A DNA stretch of 64,000 bases, taken from the NCBI GenBank assembly GCA_014529385.2, contig CM043966.1, positions 92,052,587 to 92,116,586 on the forward strand. The letters are read 5' to 3'. The notes under the pieces were generated by a model. The model saw nothing but the letters and a program-made list of their open reading frames with translations, ran no database searches and was not told the origin of the DNA. Positions 11,073 through 23,639 of this stretch are shown piece by piece. The position numbers and the translations under genes are program-made. Source of the stretch: Adiantum capillus-veneris (taxonomy: Eukaryota; Streptophyta; Polypodiopsida; Polypodiales; Pteridaceae). Within the stretch, counting starts at the first letter, position 1. Each line of letters opens with the position of its first letter.

Positions 11073-11410
11073 CTTGTACTTTAGATAAATCGATATAGAG
11101 CAATGGATTGAAAATATCATCGATTATCGTAATGTGTGAAACCCAAAAGCTTGCACTTTAGATGAATCTATATAGTGAAATGTGATTGAAACAGTTTGTT
11201 TGAAGTGATGAAGTTATTTAGTACATCAAAATATGATTTGATTGATGAAGAATGCAAAGACTATTATTGTCTATTGTTAATTGATAATGTAGCGCGAGAT
11301 TAATTGATAATGTGGACAAATTTTGATCACTATATTGATCAATAGAGCATTGCTTGTGTAGTTCTAACAAGTGGATTTGTTGATTTGACAGCTTAAATTT
11401 ATCTGCTAGC

Positions 11411-12494
11411 ATGGTGAAAAGACATGAGTGGAGTTATGTCCACGAGCTACGTGATAGAAAGAATACATCTGGATTGAAATGCAAGACATGCGACCATGAG
11501 TTCAGTGGACGTAATGCGACCAAAATCAAAGAGCATTTGCTTAAAGTCCCTGACAATGTGTTCGAGTGTACGATGCCGCCAAGAGATATTCATGCTAGAT
11601 TCCAAAGTATGCTCGCATTGCATAGCAAATTCTACCAGCTAAAAAGAAAAGTGTTAATGCCAAACAAGTTACAATGGATATTGAAATGTCTTTTATCAAT
11701 GAGAGGAAAGAGCATGTGTCTATGGAAGCAAATGATCACAGTCCCCAATCACCTCCTTTTCACGGACATTCTTCAATGTCAGCAGCAAGAAATCCTAGAT
11801 CAACTAAAGTTAGTAAAGCATCATCCAATTGTCAAACGCTATATGAAGCGATAGATAAGCAATGGTTGCTTGAGTTGCGCTTGAAATGGACGCAAGATTT
11901 TGTGGAGCATGGTATAACATTCAATGATATGTGCAATCCCATATTTCAAGATGCTTTAATGAGCATGGCCAAAAAAGGTTTTGTGCTTCCTGATTATAAT
12001 AAGATGCGCACATAGTATCTAGATAAAGTGAAAGATAGTACTGAAGGCATCCTCAAGCGCACGGTGGTGGAGTTTGTTCCTGCATATGGTTGAACCATAG
12101 TGTTGGATGGATGGACCAACTATCAGAAGAAGCCGCTCATAAATGTGATGCTTATCAATCCTAGAGGGTCTATGTTCGTAGAAGCCATTGACACCTCTTT
12201 AAAAGAGAAGCCAGTGATTATCTAGAAAGGATATATCAGCGTGCCATTGCAAACGCAGGTGGACCAAAGAATGTGATTGCAATTGTCACAGATAATGCAT
12301 CCAATTACAAGGGTGCAGGAAGGGCTATCCAAGTTAAATACCCAGAAATTACTTGGGTGACATGTGCCGCACATACTCTTAATTTGCTCTTAAAAGACAA
12401 TGGAAAAATGGCCGTTATAAAACAAACGTTGCTGGATGCTAATCATGTGGTGAAATTTATTAGAGAGCATCAATTTTTGTATGATCTTTCTTGA
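11411..12494 (+). pseudogene. hAT-type transposase pseudogene 1 (BED finger + DUF659)
   Basis: The N-terminus starts MVKRHEW and carries a BED-type zinc finger (GLKCKTCDHEF, then a His about 20 residues on and a Cys in FECTMPP). A later part has LDGWTNYQKKPLINVML and VTDNASNYKGAGRAI with WVTCAAHTLNLLLKD, which is the DUF659 region and the start of the hAT catalytic core. The frame shifts near 11680-11850 and has stops at 12013, about 12090 and about 12222. The C-terminal hAT dimerisation domain is absent: after VVKFIREHQFLYDLS the sequence stops and a LINE RT fragment begins. I saw no clear terminal inverted repeats. Inactive. Confidence 0.85.
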
Positions 12495-12501
12495 TTGAGA
12501 T

Positions 12502-13320
12502 TCTCATGCCCTTCTAAAGGTGCTCACCATCAAGACCTCAGGTGTTTTAGCACTTTCTTCCGAAAAAGTTACTGGGGAGTTTTTTGAGATGGTGGGGTTA
12601 CCCCATGCGCACACCAGCGTCACTCAGTTGAGCAGACCCGACGGGTCAATTGCTGTAAAGCCTGAGGATATGCGTGCAGTTGCTACTGACTTTTACCCCG
12701 TGATCTGTTGTTAGCTGAGCCTCAATCAGAGCGTATAGATGCATATAGAGAGAAGGTTTGGGCACAAATGTCTTGCCTTGTTAGTGAGGAGATGCGACAA
12801 AGACTTGAGCTTTTTTTCCAGCTAGAGGAGCTTCATGAGGTCCTCAGAGAACTCCCCCACGGTAGTTGTCTAGGGGAGGATGGTTTGACTCCCAACTTTT
12901 TCTTGGAGTGCTGGGACATGTTTGGTTCGGGTTTTTGCTGCACATTTCAGTACACTTTGCACACTGGGGAGATGCTTGACAACATGAGTGAGGGCTTGAT
13001 CTACCTTATTGCCAGGAGGAAGGCTTCTTGGATGAAATTCGCCAATGGCAACCCATCACTTTTCTCAACTCATCCTACAAACTTTTGGCAAAGGTTATGA
13101 GCTTGAGGATTCATCTACTACTAGAGAGAATTATACATGGGACCGAGACAAGTTTTGAAAAGGAGTGTAGTATCCTTGACAACATCTGCACTTTTTGGGA
13201 GGCGTCCGTCCTCTCACATCTCTGAGGAGAGGATATGGTGATACTTCTTGGAGGGCACTCTACGCAGGATGGGTTTGTTGATATGTTGCTAGAATACCAC
13301 CCACATAATTCGAATGTAAA
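12502..13320 (+). pseudogene. LINE (L1-type) reverse transcriptase fragment
   Basis: The segment translates, with frameshifts at about 12710 and 13020, to a plant LINE RT N-terminal region. It has a FFEMVGLPHAHTS-like stretch, EELHEVLRELPHGS...GEDGLTPNFF (family form has GPDGL), then EGLIYLI, WQPITFLNSSYKLLAKV, RIHLLLERIIH and ILDNICTFWEA. The downstream YxDD box is not recognisable. The fragment directly follows a truncated hAT transposase on the same strand, so one element probably landed in the other or the two were joined by deletion. Confidence 0.8.
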
Positions 13321-14189
13321 CAAGCTAGCTATAAAATGCTTCTTGTTGCCTCATGCTTGAATATATCTTTGAGGAAAACATTAATATTACCAACTTAGAA
13401 TATTACCAGTAGCTTGCCTTTCTACATCCACATCTTTATATATGCCATGTGGTGTGTATCCACATGTGTGAAGTTTCTTCCATCTAAATAAGTTAGTTCG
13501 TCAAATATTTGCCATGCCTCACATTTTGAACCTTGCAATGCCCCTTAGCATTTGTGAGAAACTTGTACCAGTTAGATTTTTGACTCACTTTGCTTCTGTG
13601 CTTGCTTCTTATTGAAAGCAAGGTGGAGCACGATGCTTAAAGGCTTAAACTACACAAGTATTAAGCACTAGATGAAGCATTGCAAAGGTGTTAATAGAAG
13701 TAGACTTGACCAAGACATGGCCCCAATAAAATTTTCAAGAATAAATTTCTCTTTTCTATAATTAATGTAGTAGTGAAGACTCAAAGAGAGAACTCTGAGA
13801 GACACAACTTGTCTTGATCATAAGCATCTTTTGTGCCGAACTTATGGAGAATCTTTTTGCTGTTCATAAAAGTTTGCTCAATAAGCTCAACAATATCAAG
13901 CAACTCTCAATGGGAGTAGCCTCATTGAATTTCAAGAGGCCATAGATTGAATCATGAAGATGAACCTATGGTTAAAAAGTGGACCCCTCAACTAGAGGTG
14001 CATTATACCTACATTATAAATGGTTCATGTGCTCCTACTGTGGTGCCGCTCGAGTCCTATTCAAAATCTAGACTTGCACGGGAGTACTTTGATTCTTTAA
14101 TGAATCCTCAAATAATGCTTCTCATGGAAGACACTCATGTTCTTGAAAATTCCCCCTTAGGTCATCTTCAACTCTGCAACATGTATGCC

Positions 14190-14190
<1 letters not shown>
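13321..14190. other. No recognised gene; one short unassigned frame
   Basis: The plus strand has a 94-residue frame at 13947-14231 that looks moderately protein-like (MNHEDEPMVKKWTPQLEVHY start, Met/Leu-rich end) and matches nothing I recognise. It runs into the dispersed repeat that begins about 14190. The rest is AT-rich with no other feature I can support. Confidence 0.3.
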
Positions 14191-14879
<689 letters not shown>

Positions 14880-14880
<1 letters not shown>

Positions 14881-17330
14881 ATTGACAAAAGACATTATTT
14901 TATCAAGAAGATTCCTAATGAAAAAAGAGAGAGTGCTTGGTTGGAGTCTACAACAAGAAACAACATAATATAAATAGCTAGCTTGGCATGAAAAATAATT
15001 TTGAGAAGAGTGATCAAAATTGACAACACTTGAGGACCGGATTTACTTGGAGCTGGTCCCCCCCTTCCAAAAGCCTTCCCCCCTTCCCAAAAGGGCTTTG
15101 TATTATAGCTTCTCCCATTAAGAGAGACTTGTTTACACTACAATCTTTGTGCTTTGCAAAGCCCAATTGATGCCATGAAGATGAAAAGCTTCATGCATCA
15201 ACATTTACATTTGGTGTGACCTCAATCCCAAGACTTTAAACACCTTCAAAGGTGGAGATCGAGAGCTAGCGGGGAGTGAGGAAGGAGAAGGAGGAGGAGT
15301 ATTCTTACAGGAAAGAAGTACTCTTCTCACATTAGTTTACACATAAAGCAAAGCATATCATAGTAATGGAGATAGAGAAGAAGATGTGCATGCTTGTAAG
15401 CTTGACACTCGCTTGGATTTGCATTCCATGGTCAAGTGTTGTTGGTGTAGGCTTATCCACTTCTCTTAGCCTTGAGAAGGAGACTTCATCTCGTGAATAT
15501 GCTTGTATGAGGTGGAAGAGACAGCAACCCCCTTTGGTTTCTCCTCTTTAAGCATGTTTGAAGGTGATTGATCCTTCTTGTGGGCTAGCCAATGAATGGC
15601 TTGCTTCATATCAAGCAAGTGTTAGCATTGTGACAAGTGTAATTCATTCCCCCTTGAGAAAATAGAGCTTAAGTCTTTAATAAATAAAGCTAAATTCTTA
15701 TTTTCTCTCAAGGTAGGCTATCCAATGAGATTAAAGCTAACTCATGGAATGCTCAACTCTCACTGATCCCCTTGGTAGGCTACTCGATAGGTTCTATTAG
15801 TGGGATATTCAATGAGATTTAAGCTTGTTCTAGTGAATCTTGATTCTCATTGGTTCTTCATGTTGGCTATCCAATGAGATTCAGGCTTGTTTGTGGGAAA
15901 CATAGCTAGTCAGGTGTGTCCTTTATGACTTAGATGAAAGAGAAGGCCTTTGTTGACTTGTGTGTGCTCCTCTCTCCTCTCTCTTAGGCTAGATAGCTCG
16001 CCCATTGCAAGTTGCACACCCACTTGGCCACTTGGGAACTCAAGGTGATCTTAGTGTACTTATTTAATATTTAAAATACCTAATGTTGGCAATAGTTTTT
16101 CTCTTTTATCCCAGGCCCAAATGGACTTTAGCATTAATGTTTGGAGGTTTAATGAATCTTACCCTATTGTCATTTCAAGCTTCATTGGGTTCACATTGCT
16201 CTTTGGTAGACTGTCTTTCCTTTTGGTCCCCTAGCGAGATAAGTCTAGCAACACATTTAATAATCTAACTCTTGTTCCCTTTATCTTTCCATTTTAAATG
16301 GCCAATTTAATATAAGAAAATCATTTGAAAAAGTTAGATATTAGATTTTATGACAAAAAAGCGTTGTTGCCGATCTAAACAAAGTGGGAGGCACTAAGGC
16401 TTGCTAACTTCTAAGTTAAGGGGGGATGAAAGTTAAGGCGAGTGAGTCTAAATGAGTGCTCACAATCATATGGCATTTTTGTTGTGTTATTATATATAAA
16501 AATTACACATACATAATCAATTATATATTGCAAAGGGTCCTGCTTGAACAATAAGATGAAAGGTGCATATTGCACATTAGCATTTTAAAGCAAAATAAAA
16601 TTAAAAGATATGAAAATAAAAACAACAAAGTAAAAAGACACATTAACAAACTAAAAAGATAAAATATCTTAATGATGTCACAAAAAAAGATAGTTTTAAT
16701 AAGCATATGAATTAATAAAACAGTATAATGAAATGAATCTTTATAAAATCTTCAAATAAAAGGACTCTTTGCAAATTAAAATATAAAAACAAAGTTCATT
16801 GAGTCAATATTTCACATTATGGGATCAAACTCCTATGAATAAACTTTTTAATTCTTTGTTTTCTAAAGCTTTTATCGTAATAACAAAAAAGAGAATGAAG
16901 CTTTTCAAAGTAACATGTAAAAGGCTTTCTCTTCAAAAATTTCAAGGCCCCTTTGAGAGACACATGTCAAGCAATTTAAATTGAATGAAATTCACCATAT
17001 GGGTACTAAGGCCTTTCACATGCCAAAAAGATTTTTATGTCCTAAGGAGTTGGAATCAAAGGAAAATATGGAACAATTTCATACATTACCAGAATACCAT
17101 TGCCATATTGATTAGATATTTGAGATGCATTAGGGAAAGTTTGGACTCAATTTTGGGCCTTGTAAGAAATGCCATGTCAGCATTGAGAGAGAATAGAAAG
17201 TTTCTATTTTCATTTTCCATATTTGTTTTCCAAATATCCTAAAACCACCCATACTGTAGGGTATGCTTAATAAGAAACTCAAAAGGTGTTCAAGCAATGA
17301 TAGCCTACGACGGTTCGGAATTGAATGCAG
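14880..17330. other. Intergenic, no gene recognised
   Basis: AT-rich sequence with only short frames. 15700-15900 has loosely repeated GGCTATCCAATGAGATT-type segments. 17025-17095 resembles 62940-63010 (TCCTAAG...AATTTCATACATTACCAGAA), so part belongs to the same dispersed repeat family. I see no promoter or RNA gene I could defend. Confidence 0.5.
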
Positions 17331-17339
17331 AATATCTAA

Positions 17340-18454
17340 ATGCTTTGCTTTTTCACAAACTCAACTCCATATTTCAAGGACATGACTTCATTGGTGAACT
17401 ATGTGGGAGACGGCCATAACGGTCTGTACGACTACACTAGACACTTGGCTGCATGGAATGATATTTTGCAGCTTGAGAGAGACATTGCATACAAAGAAAG
17501 TCCGCTCTTGAATGAAATTGTAGAGCACCATGTTCAACAACTCAAAGGAAACAATGAAATCATAACGAAGCTTATGGAGAAGCTTAGAGAAAAAGAAACT
17601 GCTTCGGGTCCATAAAAAAGAGAAACGGGACATCGAGCAACGGAAGGTTGGCTCTAGGGGAACTGAGGAAAGAGTCCGGTACCTTACTTCTGACTTGCTT
17701 TCCTACATAGTTGCTTCACCCCGAGCAAGATGTTGAGCGCAACACACCCACTTTGTCTACTCCATACAGCCTCATATTGAATTGGAAAAATGTTGCTAAG
17801 TTGTTGGATGGCAAGCATTATGGCAAGATCGTCGCCAAACATCTTGATAATATTTTGAAAGAGAACCAGCTTCTTGCACGGGATGTTCAATCGGATGAAG
17901 CTTGTATTTCAGAGAAAGAATATTTTTCATATTTCAGGTATGTAATGTTATGTTCAACGCTCTCACACTATAAGGGGATGCAGCTTACTGAACTCTATCA
18001 TTTTCAGGTCCATGCAAAAACAAGGTAAGAAGGTTCACTTGAAGCACAATATGTTGCTGCGAGACCCTTTCTCCATTCAGAAGACAAGACATCAGATCAA
18101 CGAGGAGGTGCTGTAAATGCTAGGGATCCCTTTCCGCATTCAATCAACGTATAGATCACCATCCTCGGGGAGGAAGTGGTTTATGACAAGTACAACAATA
18201 TTTTTTATAATTTGATCACTCTACAAAAATACGTTGTAGAACTATTTGTAGTTATTCCCCAAGAATGCAATGGTGTTCTTAAGTCTGTGATTAAACTAGA
18301 TGATTCTGAGCTCGTCAAGGAGACTAAGGTTGACCGAGTCACAATAGCACTAAGGAGCAGAGCATTGGATGGGAACATTGCAGCTGACGATCCTAAATAC
18401 TTTAGCATACAATCTAAAAATAATATATTCCTTCTTGCCACATTCAAGGTGTGA
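17340..18454 (+). pseudogene. Unassigned degraded gene with one recognisable intron
   Basis: Several consecutive plus-strand frames look like real protein. 17340-17615 has a hydrophilic, Glu/Lys-rich end. 17711-17937 has NWKNVAKLLDGKHYGKIVAKH. Then comes a 70-bp intron (17938-18007, GTATGT to TTTTCAG), after which the frame continues in phase with a Lys-rich stretch and LRDPFSIQKTRHQINEEVL to a stop. After two stops the same style of sequence continues (18176-18454). I do not recognise the family. The intron argues for a nuclear-type gene rather than a simple retroelement. It is broken by stops. Confidence 0.45.
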
Positions 18455-18599
18455 TAACAGGATGATTAGCTTAGAGAGCTCAAATTTACATGCAAAGTTT
18501 AACTCACTAAATATCAAGTGCATGTGGAGACCCTTCGATATACTGAATTGGGTTTTTCATCAAACAAGCATCCCTAAAGTAATAAGTGAGTAGAGAAAT

Positions 18600-19808
18600 G
18601 CAAAGACACTTGATGTTTACGACATGGGATCCTACACAGTAAAGTGGCATATGGTTGGAGATTTGAAAATTTTGAAGTGTATGTACAATGTCTCCAAAGG
18701 ATCAACAAGAAAAATCGAGGAGTCCATAGCCTTAACAAACAGTATTGGAAGAGAGCACCAGACAGGCACCTACAAGAGCCTAACTTTAGGTCAGTGTTGG
18801 AAATCCCACTAGCTAGGGTTCACATATGCACAATGCATGCACTTTGCAGGATCATTGAGAAACTCATGCTTCTCTACATTTGTTTTGCTTGGACCACTCA
18901 ACCCGCAATTGCAAAGCAAAGGGCTATCTCGGCTCTGGAGACAATTTTCTCAAATATGGGCCTGCATGGAGGGCATGTAAAGATAGTGCAGGATGAGAAG
19001 AGGTCTAAGAATGGTCGGGAAATACCGAAGAAGCTCTCTATTGGTGGTGTGAAAGCTCGGCTCTTCCAAGTTCGTGTGAATGCGGACATGTGGCATACAA
19101 CGTAAAAGCCAAATTGCACAAGAAAGGAAAGCATTGAGATAAAATAGCTGAAAAAATCTCCACAATGGAGTGGTTGACCATGCAGACAATGGTGTAACAA
19201 GGACTCACAAGGCAAATGTGTGAAGAATATTGGATACAATATTCAAGTTTTGTGAGCTCAATACATGGAGCAATGCTGACTATACACATTTTGAAGATAG
19301 AAACCTTCCACAAGTCTTTCATATTTGCATTAATAAATGAGCACATCATTCATTACATGGTATAGTTAGTAATTTGTTGATATTATGGAAACCTGTATTC
19401 ATATGAATTTTGTGATCGTCTTCTATGTAGCATATTATATGAAACCATATGCCTTGGTTCGTTAGGCAGTATGGTAGCTTGGCTATCTAGTCTACACAAG
19501 GCATGGAGAAAACTCACTATCAAGCTCAAACTGGTTATTTCATCCACACTCGCCACTGAGGTGGTGCAAACAAAGCCAATTTTTTGGAGGAACTACATTG
19601 ATCAATGGACTTATCGCAAACTTATGCACAAGTCAAACTGCAAGGAACAATCAAAGATAGCCAGATTGGTCATGTAGTGAGATTGGCAAGCAAGCAAAAA
19701 AGGAAGGAAATATGGGAGGCATCATCTGCCGCAATACAACATGCAGAGTGGTGGCTACAAAAAGAGCGCATGGGAAAATTTTGGAGAACTCCGTCACAAG
19801 TTGTCTAA
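18600..19808 (+). pseudogene. Unassigned degraded coding region
   Basis: The frame at 18644-19105 is the longest here. It carries YWKRAPDRHLQEPNF, then IPLARVHICTMHALCRIIEKL, GLHGGHVKI and GGVKARLFQVRVNAD, a pattern that looks conserved rather than random. A second stretch at 19471-19808, in two frames, has WRNYIDQWTY, SQIGHVVRLASKQKRKEIWEA and AEWWLQKERMGKFW. Together they look like one broken protein of unknown function, possibly transposon-derived. I know no domain name for it. Confidence 0.4.
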
Positions 19809-20019
19809 GATCTCTTAAAGATAACAAGTCCCTACAAGCACTCTTTGTATCATCCCAACAATGATGTAATCTCACTTTTCAGCATTGTTATTAATTTTAC
19901 AACAAACGAGACAAACAAGAGAATTGATGTAATCCTTGTTACAAGAAAAACAATGTAATCCTTTTTTCTACATTAGAAATATACATTGGAGCTTGTTTAG
20001 TTCTCCTCCTCAGGAAATG

Positions 20020-20183
20020 TTACAAAGTATTCTGGTCTTTTGGCCTTGTGTGAGTAATCCTCCTTCTCTTGCCTTCATCTCTTGATAGAAACAACATGGT
20101 TAGAATAGTCTTGGGCACTATTGTCTCAGTCTCTATTTCAACATGGGGGATTTCTTCTGTAGCAGCGACGATTGGCTGCTTAT
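20020..20183 (-). pseudogene. Host frame, downstream half, split by gypsy copy 2
   Basis: Minus-strand coding of 53 codons (QPIVAATEEIPHVEIETE... ending in a basic KRRRITHTRPKDQ stretch and a stop at 20020) lies against the CTTAT target duplication. It joins in frame to the segment 25830-25985 when the element and one duplication are removed, giving a 104-residue frame. The family is unknown. Confidence 0.5.
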
Positions 20184-20434
20184 TGTGAGATCCCCAACCC
20201 ACATATACCAGGCTTGGAATGGGGTCCTTGATAGGTCTCTAGGCATAATAAAATTCAGAGTCTCTAAACAAGAAAAATCCAAGGAATAGACCTTTACCAT
20301 TGACAATGGCTTGGGTCTATAACCTTAGAAGAAGACCTAGTCCTGTCTCGCAGCGGAAACGGGACAACATATTAGAAGTCCAAAACTATTTCGGTCCTAT
20401 AACTTCTACAAGTTGAGCTAAGGTATCCTCAACC
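20184..20434 (-). repeat. 3' LTR remnant of gypsy copy 2
   Basis: These 251 bp match 21787-22043 with scattered differences, up to GTATCCTCAACC. There the match stops and gag sequence begins, marking the deletion breakpoint. Confidence 0.85.
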
Positions 20435-20486
20435 GGTTAACGCTTATGATGTAGGCCTTATGGATTTGAGACGTGTACTCAAGGGT

Positions 20487-20970
20487 TTATTGAGGCCTTG
20501 ACAGAAGCATGAAATCTGCTACTCCATTGTCATCTGGGGAGCATAGCGTCGTAAGGACACAAACTTGATATAGTACTCTTCTAGTGAAAGTCCTAGCTGA
20601 CGTAGACCAAAGAATTCGTTCATCTTGATAGCTTGATGTGCAGGAGAGAGATAGCGTTTTTTGATTGCTTGCTTTATTTTCTCCCAAGACGGACTACTCG
20701 TGGGATCATCTCTGCAGTGTTTCTTCCACCAAAGTTTGACATCTCCGCTGAGACGGAACATACCCAACATTGTTTGGTTTTCCTGAGCAGTTCCTACAGT
20801 TTTAAAATATTCATCCATAGCATCAAACCATGCTTCCGCATCTCACTCTAAATTGGGTCCCTCTCCCTTGAAAGTAGGGAGTTGAACTTGCTTTAATAGT
20901 AATTTTTTTTCTTGAGCAACAATGTAAACGCTATTTACACGAGTATTTCCTTGAGATTGAATTAGTGGAA
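20487..20970 (-). pseudogene. gypsy gag pseudogene
   Basis: The minus-strand translation has the Retrotrans_gag pattern: QLPTFKGEGPNLE, a stop, DAEAWFDAMDEYFKTVG, LSGDVKLWWKKH, WEKIKQAIKKRYLSPAHQ, then LRQLGLSLEEYYIKFVSLRRYAPQM. A TGA lies near 20845 and a TAG near 20519; the zinc knuckle and everything after it are deleted. Gag forms the virus-like particle of the retrotransposon. A stop upstream of the open stretch (about 20970) means the start of this gag is not obvious here; it may be supplied by splicing from the LTR frame. Confidence 0.88.
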
Positions 20971-21772
20971 TTTAGTACCAACTGAAATCTCTCTTACTTA
21001 TGCTTTTAACTTATCTCATACTCAAAACAATTTGCACACAGTATGAAGACAATTGCCAAGCCATAAACAAAACTGCTTATAGCATACCCATGAGAACCAT
21101 AATATGTACACGAGTTAATACAATCCATGAGGGTCCTACTATGTACAAGGGTGACGATAATCCTATACTAGAATCTTGTGGAGTTTGGGTGGATTAGATA
21201 TAGGATCAAAATATACAACATCTTTTGGTCCATTAAAACTAGGGCCTACACCTATGGGCCTAATTCTACCTAGGTAGATTACTTTAGACACCTGATCAAA
21301 CACCCACTAATTTTGTGATACTTGGACATCATCTATTACAAGGATTTCCTCTGGATTCTCCGTTCCAATGAGAAAGTATACGTCAATCATTTGAAGATCT
21401 TCGACCCATTTGAGTCTCTTCATATTTAGTTCTATACATTCTAACTCTCCCTCATCAATGAAGAAAATTCCACCAGATCCTGACTAGCTGATCCTCGAAG
21501 TGGAAGGAGAAAATCTCTTATCTAGCCATTTTATCATGCTTTTTTGCATTGAATAGTGTCGGGATAGGCAAGATCTCATAAACCTAATGTTGAAATCCAT
21601 GGATTTGCAGTAGGCCTGATGGATATCTTCCTGCAAAGATGGGGATAATTCTCTCTCTTTGTTTCTCTCCCTCTTTTCAATTAAATACGTCTTTAATGAA
21701 TTTGTCAGAGATCACTTATTTCAACCTAATACTTTAAACTTTTCTCTAGGTCCAAGACTTTAATTAACACAA
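20971..21772 (-). other. Leader between PBS and gag of gypsy copy 2
   Basis: No long frame. It is the untranslated internal leader of the element, and a splice acceptor for a gag exon could lie in it. Confidence 0.5.
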
Positions 21773-21784
21773 GCTCTGATACCA
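21773..21784 (-). promoter_or_regulatory. Primer-binding site (initiator tRNA-Met)
   Basis: On the minus strand, two bases after the LTR, TGGTATCAGAGC matches the standard plant PBS complementary to the 3' end of initiator methionine tRNA. Confidence 0.93.
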
Positions 21785-22926
21785 CTTGTGAGATCCCCAA
21801 CCCACCTATACCAAGATCGGAATGGGGTCCTGTGAGACAGGTCTCTAGGCCTAATAAAATTCAGAGTCTCTAAACAAGAAAAATCCAAGGAATAGAGCTT
21901 TACCATTGACAATGGCTTGGGTCTATAACCTTAGAAGAAGACCTAGTCCTGTCTCGCAGCGAAAAGGGGACAACATATTAAAAGTCCAAAACTATATCGG
22001 CCCTATAACTTCCACAAGTTGAGCTAAGGTATCCTCAACCAACACTTTTTCCCCCCTAACAAATGTGAGGGCATAGCCGCTGGTGGACTCCTCTTCCAAA
22101 TGAAGAAGTTTTCTAAACGTTTGTAGTGTGCAGGGATGGATAGTTACCTGACTAATTAGGTCCACCCATCCATGATTGACAACCTTAGTCAATCTCCACT
22201 TACCACCCCGCACTCACACATGATTTTTTTGTTATTTAATTACTACCACGTTCTTATCACAATTAAAATAATGATTCCTTTTATCCTTCATAACAGGATT
22301 TCATTAAAGCAGTCCTTGAAAACAGTATTGAAAACATTTTTTAAGCAAACAGACATCTTTAAACTTAAGACAAGGTACTGTCAATCAAAACATCGTCCAT
22401 AATAACCATGACCAGTACTCTGCTTGTCTCAAGACCACCTAAGGGTGAAAAAACGGCACCCATTCCTTATTCACGATCCGTAGTGGATAAACCCCCACCA
22501 AAGGTTCTGGGTGCCCATACACCAAACCAGTTGCCCATACAACCGGGTGGCTCCCCTAGGATAAAAACGGGATCCTAAATTATGTAGAAACATCAAGACA
22601 TGACACGGAGTAGAAAATCATCGTTCATGGGGGTAACCGACTTATCCGTGGCTGGAAAGCCATCATTATCATCAGTTTATACCAAGGAGTCGGAGGTGTC
22701 TTGTGACACCTCCAACAGCTTGTCTTGCGACAAGCTGTCTTAAGGATGATCAATCATATCTTTCCTAATTCAACCAGTTTTAACCCAAACAATTCTTTCC
22801 TGCATTATAAACAAATGCACATTGGAAGTTACCTTCCGTTTTTTGTCAATTATTCCTTTTCTGATTCTTATTCACTCCTTACATATGCAATGCTAACTTA
22901 TAAAAGAACTTAAACTATTTAAAAAC

Positions 22927-23112
22927 TTAATTGAATAATGGGAAACCCACTTGGGATTGATCGGCCATCTGTTGTTGCGCTGGTGCCCGAAGACTCTCCT
23001 CCGTAGGCCTACTACTAGGCCTAGCTTCATCGTCGTGCGAAGCTCTAGTTCTTTTTAGAGTTCTGTCCTCATCATCAGATGTAGGATTGGCTCGGGTCCT
23101 TTTAGGTGCCAT
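22927..23112 (-). CDS. LTR-embedded 61-residue protein frame
   Basis: The frame starts with ATG (23112) and a MAPKRTRANP N-terminus, followed by an acidic run (SDDED), a second KRTR motif, RPTEESLRAP and a Gln-rich end. It is conserved in reading frame with 4664-4897 of gypsy copy 1 despite strong divergence of the two LTRs, which argues for past selection on the protein. It lies in the predicted R-U5 leader, about 2.2 kb after the TATA box and upstream of gag. The two KRTR motifs could act in nuclear localisation or nucleic-acid binding; that is inference. It may be the first exon of gag or an independent leader peptide. Confidence 0.55.
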   Translation of the reverse strand: MAPKRTRANPTSDDEDRTLKRTRASHDDEARPSSRPTEESLRAPAQQQMADQSQVGFPLFN

Positions 23113-23639
23113 AACTTCTTATGCTTATAAAAAGGATGTCTGATCATTAGGTAAATTATCCAAAAGCTATACTTAACCTTTGTATCCAATTTTACCAAAA
23201 TCTAGGTTAAATTTGTAGTCTTAATTGGTAAATTCTTGACCTATTAATTCCTTACTTGCCTATATAGATATGATAACTTTCTCCAAAGCTTCCCTAAGGG
23301 TTTTCGAAGCTCTCCTAATTTTCTTATAATTTTCTATATCTTTTTCCTGATCTCCCCATCAAATTTTAAGCTTACAATCTGTTTATTTTGAGCTTAATAT
23401 TTATTCTATTTATTTTATCTTAAAGATTTTATTTTCTCAACTTTATATCACAAGTTTACACTTACTATAATTTTCCTAATAAACTTTTGACCGCATGGTC
23501 TATTTATTTTAATTAATCTTTCGCTAAACATAGGACTTTTGATCAATTATAATTTCCTAAACTCACTAATTAACTTTGGTAAAATTATCAAACGTAGATA
23601 AAGATATTTTTGAGCTCCGATAATTATCTTTCAATTTTC

